Program-made: the position numbers and the translations under genes
Origin: an uncultured Eubacteriales bacterium
Lineage (GTDB): Bacteria; Bacillota; Clostridia; Christensenellales; Borkfalkiaceae
DNA length: 64,000 bases
Direction of reading: 5' to 3'
Assembly: GCA_905207235.1 (NCBI GenBank)
Contig: CAJLKN010000009.1
Span: 1-64,000 of the forward strand
Shown: one piece after another, positions 59,810 through 64,000 of the stretch
Numbering within the stretch: the first letter of the stretch is position 1
Layout of the letters: each line of letters begins with the position of its first letter
Notes under the pieces: model-generated
Told to the model about the DNA's origin: nothing
Seen by the model: the letters and a program-made list of their open reading frames with translations, nothing else
Databases searched by the model: none

Positions 59810-61229
59810 AAAATCAATATGTCTGAGCGCTCTGATGTTTGTGCTCAACGTAGTGCTTCTTTTCGCGCTGATATTCCTCATGCTCGAAATAAAAGAGGGG
59901 CTCAACGTCATTCACTACATCAAGATGAATACAAACAGCATACTGTTCGTTGCGGCTACGGTAATCATTTTAACAATGCTTACCTACGCTTATTTTTACT
60001 TTGAGTGCACCGAAATACTCAACGACCTCTCGCGCATAATCGAATGTTTCATTCTTTTAGACATCGCGCTTTTGATATCGTTTGTGCTCGGACAGGCGCT
60101 CAACGTAAATGCACGACCTTTTGCCTTTCTCGCGCTCATGGCGGCAACCCTTCTCGGCAGAAGGGAAGCTGTTTTCCTCAACATAATCTACGCGCTCATA
60201 CTTTTTGTAATAGATATAAATTTTATCGAAGGCGAAATGTGGCAGAGCTGCGCGTGCCTTCTCATATCCTTCTGCGCGGGAATGACGGTCGTCTTCGTTA
60301 CGCCCGCCATAAAATCCAGGATACAGGCCGTTCTGATAGTCTTTCTTCTGCTCGTGCCCGTAGAGCTCATAATAGGCGTAATGGAAGTGTGGTTCGTTGC
60401 CGACAAGGCGGGTAACGCAATACTTCTCGCCTACGGCGCGCTCGGTTGCTTTTTCAGCGTAATTCTTTATATGGTTACGCTGCCCGTGTTCGAAGTGCTC
60501 TTTTCCGAACTGACGGTGTTCAGACTGCGCGAACTGACCAGCGACGACGCAAAACTTATTAAAAAGCTCAAAACCGAAGCCCCCGGCACATACAACCACT
60601 CGGTAGTTGTCGCCCAGCTCGCGGAAGTATGCGCGACTGCCATCGGCGAAAACGGCGAACTCGCCCGCGCGGCGGCGTTCTACCACGATATGGGCAAGCT
60701 CAAAAATCCCGAAATGTTCACCGAAAACCAGTCGGACTACAACATGCACAACGAGCTTTCGCCCGAGCTTTCAGCTGATATCATCCGTTCGCACACGCGC
60801 GACGGAGCGGCTCTCATACGCAAGAACCGCCTGCCCGAATTTTTCGCCGACTGCGCCGTTCAGCACCACGGCACCATGCCCATAAAATATTTCTATGCCA
60901 AGGCTCTCAAAATGAGCGACGGCGAAATAAACATAGCAAACTATTCTTATCCCGGTCCCACCCCGAGGAGCAAGATAGCGGCAATTCTCATGATCGCCGA
61001 CGCGTCGGAGGCGGCTTCGCGCTCGCTTAAAGACAGGTCGCCGCAGGCGGTGGAAGAGCTCGTAACCGCGCTCGTCGAAGAGCGCCTCGATCTGGACCAG
61101 TTCGACGATTGCGACATAACCATGCGCGAACTTACAATAATCACTCACACCATAGCGGCTTCGCTTTCGGGCGTTTACCACAAGAGGATTTCCTATCCCA
61201 AACTCAAAATTTCCCAGAAAAGGGTATAA
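59790..61229 (+). CDS. 7TM-HD phosphodiesterase, PgpH/YqfF-like, without the outer domain
   Basis: 479 residues, against about 700 for PgpH. Seven membrane helices (15-250) lead into an HD domain: GTYNHSVVVAQLAE with the first His, AAFYHDMGKLKNPEMF with the HD pair, then AVQHHGTMP and IADASEAASRSL. PgpH of Listeria degrades c-di-AMP. The large N-terminal extracytoplasmic domain that normally precedes the helices is missing, so ligand sensing outside the cell must be absent or different. No Shine-Dalgarno; translation is probably coupled to phoH through the 20-nt overlap. Confidence 0.85.
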   Translation: MKTRLSKKSICLSALMFVLNVVLLFALIFLMLEIKEGLNVIHYIKMNTNSILFVAATVIILTMLTYAYFYFECTEILNDLSRIIECFILLDIALLISFVLGQALNVNARPFAFLALMAATLLGRREAVFLNIIYALILFVIDINFIEGEMWQSCACLLISFCAGMTVVFVTPAIKSRIQAVLIVFLLLVPVELIIGVMEVWFVADKAGNAILLAYGALGCFFSVILYMVTLPVFEVLFSELTVFRLRELTSDDAKLIKKLKTEAPGTYNHSVVVAQLAEVCATAIGENGELARAAAFYHDMGKLKNPEMFTENQSDYNMHNELSPELSADIIRSHTRDGAALIRKNRLPEFFADCAVQHHGTMPIKYFYAKALKMSDGEINIANYSYPGPTPRSKIAAILMIADASEAASRSLKDRSPQAVEELVTALVEERLDLDQFDDCDITMRELTIITHTIAASLSGVYHKRISYPKLKISQKRV

Positions 61230-61230
61230 T

Positions 61231-61695
61231 ATGAAAGGTTTTAAAATTAACTGCGAAGAGCGCAATTTTTGCGCGCTCGCCGAGGCTTTTGAAAGCGAAG
61301 TTGACAGCGATTGCACCCTCTGTGCGGAAATAGTTTTTGTCGGCGAAGAGGAAATAAAGCAACTCAACGCGCGCACGCGCTCGATAGACGCCGTAACCGA
61401 CGTTCTTTCCTTTCCCATGCTCAACTGCACGCCGGGTGAGAGTATTTCGGCTGCGGACTATCCCTACGATAAGGACGAGGACGGCAACCTTTTCATAGGT
61501 TCGGTCGTCATATGCACAAAGCGCGCCGAAGAGCAGGCGGCGGAATACGGACATTCTTTGGAGCGCGAGATAAACTATCTCGCCGCGCACGGCATATGCC
61601 ATCTTTTGGGCTACGACCACATGGAAGAAAATGACAAGACGGCAATGCGCGCCGCGGAAGAGCGCGTGCTTGCAAAACTCAATCTTGCGAGGTAA
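61231..61695 (+). CDS. ybeY: Endoribonuclease YbeY
   Basis: 154 residues. Metal-dependent RNase involved in 16S rRNA 3'-end maturation and ribosome quality control. The H3 site is AAHGICHLLGYDH, with three zinc-ligand histidines. IGSVVIC and SIDAVTDVLSFP are standard. ATG 61231 is one base after the previous stop; agaaaaggg acts as a weak Shine-Dalgarno. Confidence 0.94.
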   Translation: MKGFKINCEERNFCALAEAFESEVDSDCTLCAEIVFVGEEEIKQLNARTRSIDAVTDVLSFPMLNCTPGESISAADYPYDKDEDGNLFIGSVVICTKRAEEQAAEYGHSLEREINYLAAHGICHLLGYDHMEENDKTAMRAAEERVLAKLNLAR

Positions 61696-61701
61696 CATGC
61701 A

Positions 61702-62592
61702 ATGAGAAGCGGATATGTCGGAGTTATCGGCAGGGCAAACGCGGGCAAATCCACGCTCGTCAACGTGCTCGTCGGCGAAAAAGTAGCCATAGTTTCGCCC
61801 AAGCCCCAGACGACGAGGGACGCCATTATGGGCATACTCACAAAGCCCGATTATCAGATAGTTTTCGTCGATACGCCCGGCATCTACAAGGCGGGCAACG
61901 CGCTTTCGGACGTCATGATGAAGACGACGAGATCGACTGCAAAGGACGTCGATCTGATACTTTTCGTCATGGACGGACACGAGGGGATTGACGAAGAGGA
62001 TATCGCCCTCGCAAAGAGGTACGCCTCAGGTCAGACGCCCGTCATAATTGCATATACCAAGATAGACATAATGCCCAAAGAGCGCATACCCGAGGACGTC
62101 AAAAAGCTGTACGAAAGCGGCGTCGAGTGCGACGTTTTCCCCGTTTCCGCGCGCAGGGGCACCAATATTTCCAAGCTCGAAAAAGCCATAGCCGAGAGGC
62201 TTCCCGAGGGCGAAAAGGTTATTGAAGAGGACATAATTTCGGACAAGAGCGAAAAGTTCATGATTGCCGAAATCATGCGCGAAAAGATACTTTTAAAGTA
62301 CGATAAAGAAATTCCCCACGGCGTGGCGATAGTTGTCAACACGTTCGAGCGCAAGGAAAACGGCGTTTACGACATTAATCTGGATATAATATGCGAAAAG
62401 TCCAACCATAAAGCCATATTGATAGGCAAACAGGGCAGCGCGTTGAAGGAAGTGTGCTCGTTTGCGAGGAAGGACATGGAAAAATTTTTGTCGGCAAAGG
62501 TCTTTCTCACGGCTTACGTAAAGGTCAAGGAGGACTGGCGCGACAGACCCGCCCTTCTGCGCGACTACGGCTACGGTAAAAAAGAAGACTGA
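61702..62592 (+). CDS. era: GTPase Era
   Basis: 296 residues. 16S rRNA-binding GTPase for 30S assembly. G1 GRANAGKST, G2 QTTRDAIMG, G3 DTPG, G4 TKID, G5 SAR, and a C-terminal KH domain with GKQGSALKEV. 6 nt after ybeY, with gaggt upstream. In Bacillus subtilis dgkA and cdd lie between ybeY and era; both are missing here. Confidence 0.96.
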   Translation: MRSGYVGVIGRANAGKSTLVNVLVGEKVAIVSPKPQTTRDAIMGILTKPDYQIVFVDTPGIYKAGNALSDVMMKTTRSTAKDVDLILFVMDGHEGIDEEDIALAKRYASGQTPVIIAYTKIDIMPKERIPEDVKKLYESGVECDVFPVSARRGTNISKLEKAIAERLPEGEKVIEEDIISDKSEKFMIAEIMREKILLKYDKEIPHGVAIVVNTFERKENGVYDINLDIICEKSNHKAILIGKQGSALKEVCSFARKDMEKFLSAKVFLTAYVKVKEDWRDRPALLRDYGYGKKED

Positions 62593-62635
62593 TAAAAAGC
62601 GCAAAAATGCACAACCTGTAATCAGGGGGTGCGAT

Positions 62636-62743
62636 ATGAAAAGAGTGGACGGCGACGCTGCCGAACTTGCGTGGAAGATGTTCGAAAAGACGGGTTCGGT
62701 CAGCTATTACATGCTGTACAAGCAGCTTAAAGGAAGAAAATAA
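62636..62743 (+). CDS. yqzL: YqzL-like small protein
   Basis: 35 residues, too short for standard ORF cut-offs. ATG 62636 follows agggggt. The pattern AWKMFEKTGSVSYYMLYKQL matches the YqzL family (W..F..TG....Y..YK.L), which lies between era and recO across Bacillota. The stop touches the recO GTG. Function unknown. Confidence 0.85.
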   Translation: MKRVDGDAAELAWKMFEKTGSVSYYMLYKQLKGRK

Positions 62744-63469
62744 GTGGAAGGCATAAAGGTCAACGCGCTCATGCTCAGGGCGGTTGACTACGGCGACAAC
62801 GATAAAATACTAACTCTCCTCACCGCGGAGAAGGGCAAAATTTCCGCGGGGATAAAGGGAGTAAAAAAGGCGGGGGCAAAATTAAAGTTTGCCGCCCAGC
62901 CTTTTTGTTTCGCCGAATATATTCTTGCAAAGCGCGGCGAAAGGTACACCGTAACGCAAGCTTCCGAAAATGAAAGTTTTTACGACCTGCGCACGGATAT
63001 CAATAAATTTTACGCCGCTTCCGCCGTCTGCGAGGCGGCAAACGCGCTTACATACGAGGGCGACGACTGCGCGTCCGTCTTTACCGCTTCGGTGCGCGCT
63101 CTGTCCGAAATATGTTCGGGCGACGAAAGCGACGCCCTAATAAAATTTTTTCTCTCCGCGCTCGCCTCTTCGGGCTACGGCATTTCTGCTGAAAACTGTT
63201 CGGAGTGCGGGGCGTCCCTTGTCGGAGAGAGCAAATTGCGCTTCGACATGAAGACGGGCACTTTCACCTGCTACGACTGCGGCGACGGCGCGGGGACGAG
63301 CGGGGTTACTTACAATGTGCTCAGAATGTGTTCGGGCAAAAAATATCTGCCGGAATTTATCACGCCCGACGGAAAAAAGCGCGCCCTGCGCTTAATCCGC
63401 GAATACCTTTCGTTCAAGACGGACGCAAAGTGTGCAAGCCTTTCGGAATATTTAAGGCTTTGCCTTTAA
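62744..63469 (+). CDS. recO: DNA repair protein RecO
   Basis: 241 residues from GTG 62744, with aaagga upstream and no gap after yqzL. Loads RecA on SSB-coated DNA with RecR. N-terminal OB fold (LMLRAVDYGDNDKILTLLT, then EKGKISAGIKGVKK). Helical middle and a zinc finger CSECG..CYDCG near 158-180. Last gene of the cluster. Confidence 0.93.
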   Translation: MEGIKVNALMLRAVDYGDNDKILTLLTAEKGKISAGIKGVKKAGAKLKFAAQPFCFAEYILAKRGERYTVTQASENESFYDLRTDINKFYAASAVCEAANALTYEGDDCASVFTASVRALSEICSGDESDALIKFFLSALASSGYGISAENCSECGASLVGESKLRFDMKTGTFTCYDCGDGAGTSGVTYNVLRMCSGKKYLPEFITPDGKKRALRLIREYLSFKTDAKCASLSEYLRLCL

Positions 63470-63517
63470 AATATTTTTTAATTACGAACCAATTAAGTCT
63501 GCGCCTTTTGCGACTTA

Positions 63518-63553
63518 AAAAAATTGCGCCCCGAAGCATACGCTTCGGGGCGC
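63518..63553 (-). terminator. Terminator of the leftward gene at the window end
   Basis: A 12-bp perfect stem (63526-63537 with 63542-63553), 4-nt loop. On the - strand it is followed by aattttttt. It may also slow transcription leaving recO. Confidence 0.85.
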
Positions 63554-63574
63554 GTTCCGTAACCGATGGGAAGG

Positions 63575-64000
63575 TTACGAAACTTTCCTTAATACAGCAG
63601 TGAGCGGCATAAACAGCGTGCTCACCGTCACCAGAGTGCATACCGTCTGCGGCAGCATCGCGGTGAAAGAAACAAAAAAGTAAGTCAGCGCGCCTTCATA
63701 GGTCATGCCTATTACGAGCGGCGTTATAACGTCGTCAAGCAGAGTAAAAAATATCGTGCATATGACGGCTACCGAGGTGATAAAGAGCAGCTTTAAAATT
63801 TTTTCGCCGCCTGTTTTCATCTTTTTTTCATACAGCCAAACGGCGTCAAACGTTATAGTTGCCAAACAGCATAATCCGCCCGTCAGCCACAGCAGAACGG
63901 TCAGAGCTGTCTTGTATATGCGCGATACTTTGATTAAGTCCGCCCCTGCCGCGATAAATGCCGCTGCGGCGACGCCCAACAGAGCTATGTTTGTGCATAT
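63575..64000 (-). CDS. Membrane protein, 5' end outside the window
   Basis: The frame stays open to base 64000, so the N-terminus is missing; a TTG at 63979 is only an internal codon. The visible 141 residues hold about four hydrophobic helices (LTVLLWLTGGLCCLATITF, LLFITSVAVICTIFFTLLDD, and two more) joined by short basic loops (KKMKTGGEK). No family recognised; a small transporter or envelope protein is likely. Confidence 0.65.
   Translation of the reverse strand: MCTNIALLGVAAAAFIAAGADLIKVSRIYKTALTVLLWLTGGLCCLATITFDAVWLYEKKMKTGGEKILKLLFITSVAVICTIFFTLLDDVITPLVIGMTYEGALTYFFVSFTAMLPQTVCTLVTVSTLFMPLTAVLRKVS

Noticed and set aside
1..64000. CRISPR arrays, tRNA or rRNA genes, insertion sequences
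   Set aside because: No regularly spaced repeats, cloverleaf sequences, rRNA stretches, transposases or terminal repeats were recognised on either strand.

Overview
The window reads as a chromosome segment of an uncultured, probably gut-associated member of the Bacillota (Clostridia). This is inferred from gene content: a T-box-controlled ileS, the yqfC-yqfD-phoH-pgpH-ybeY-era-yqzL-recO cluster typical of Gram-positives with sporulation ancestry, a partner-switching sigma-factor operon, FeoAB, and sigma-A promoters with 17-bp spacers. Nothing here fixes the genus. Most genes have strong Shine-Dalgarno sites and most operons end in GC-rich hairpin terminators. No rRNA, tRNA, CRISPR array, insertion sequence or integrase was seen.

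Layout. 0-2.5 kb: cysK and a malic enzyme, each with its own promoter and terminator. 2.6-5.6 kb: two leftward genes for membrane-anchored SH3-like surface proteins around a small unknown gene that may encode a DNA-binding protein. 5.6-13.2 kb: a compact, intact set of phage head genes in the order of phage P22 (large terminase, small-terminase-like protein, portal, scaffold, major capsid, gp4-like and gp10-like head-closure proteins, and an unknown coiled-coil protein), with no integrase, replication, lysis or tail-fibre genes. 13.2-19 kb: a methyltransferase, a pseudouridine synthase, a large anchored surface protein and a GGDEF protein. 19-31.4 kb: a type IIA topoisomerase pair, adenine deaminase, secA, then prfB, a four-helix-bundle protein and tsaD. 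31.4-38.3 kb: a long non-coding stretch, the T-box and ileS, then feoA-feoB-rluA.

38.4-47.5 kb: citrate synthase (leftward); a four-gene partner-switching operon (anti-anti-sigma, degenerate anti-sigma, SigB/SigF-like sigma, ATP-binding anti-sigma); a multi-pass membrane protein (leftward); a stand-alone PucR-type HTH gene followed by an S41 protease; and a leftward MinD-like/MinE-like pair whose MinD has lost the P-loop lysine. 47.8-57.5 kb: one gene for a 3233-residue lipoprotein with large internal repeats. 57.6-63.5 kb: the yqfC-to-recO cluster. The window ends inside a leftward membrane-protein gene.

The strongest candidates for something new are the tail-less, integrase-less P22-like head module (a gene-transfer-agent-like particle, a satellite, or a domesticated or decaying prophage); the MinD/MinE-like pair with a broken ATPase; the sigma operon with a pseudo-ATPase anti-sigma; a perfect palindrome over the feoA start codon next to a FeoB that has lost its guanine-specificity motif; and three genes whose promoters put the transcription start on the start codon, suggesting leaderless mRNAs.
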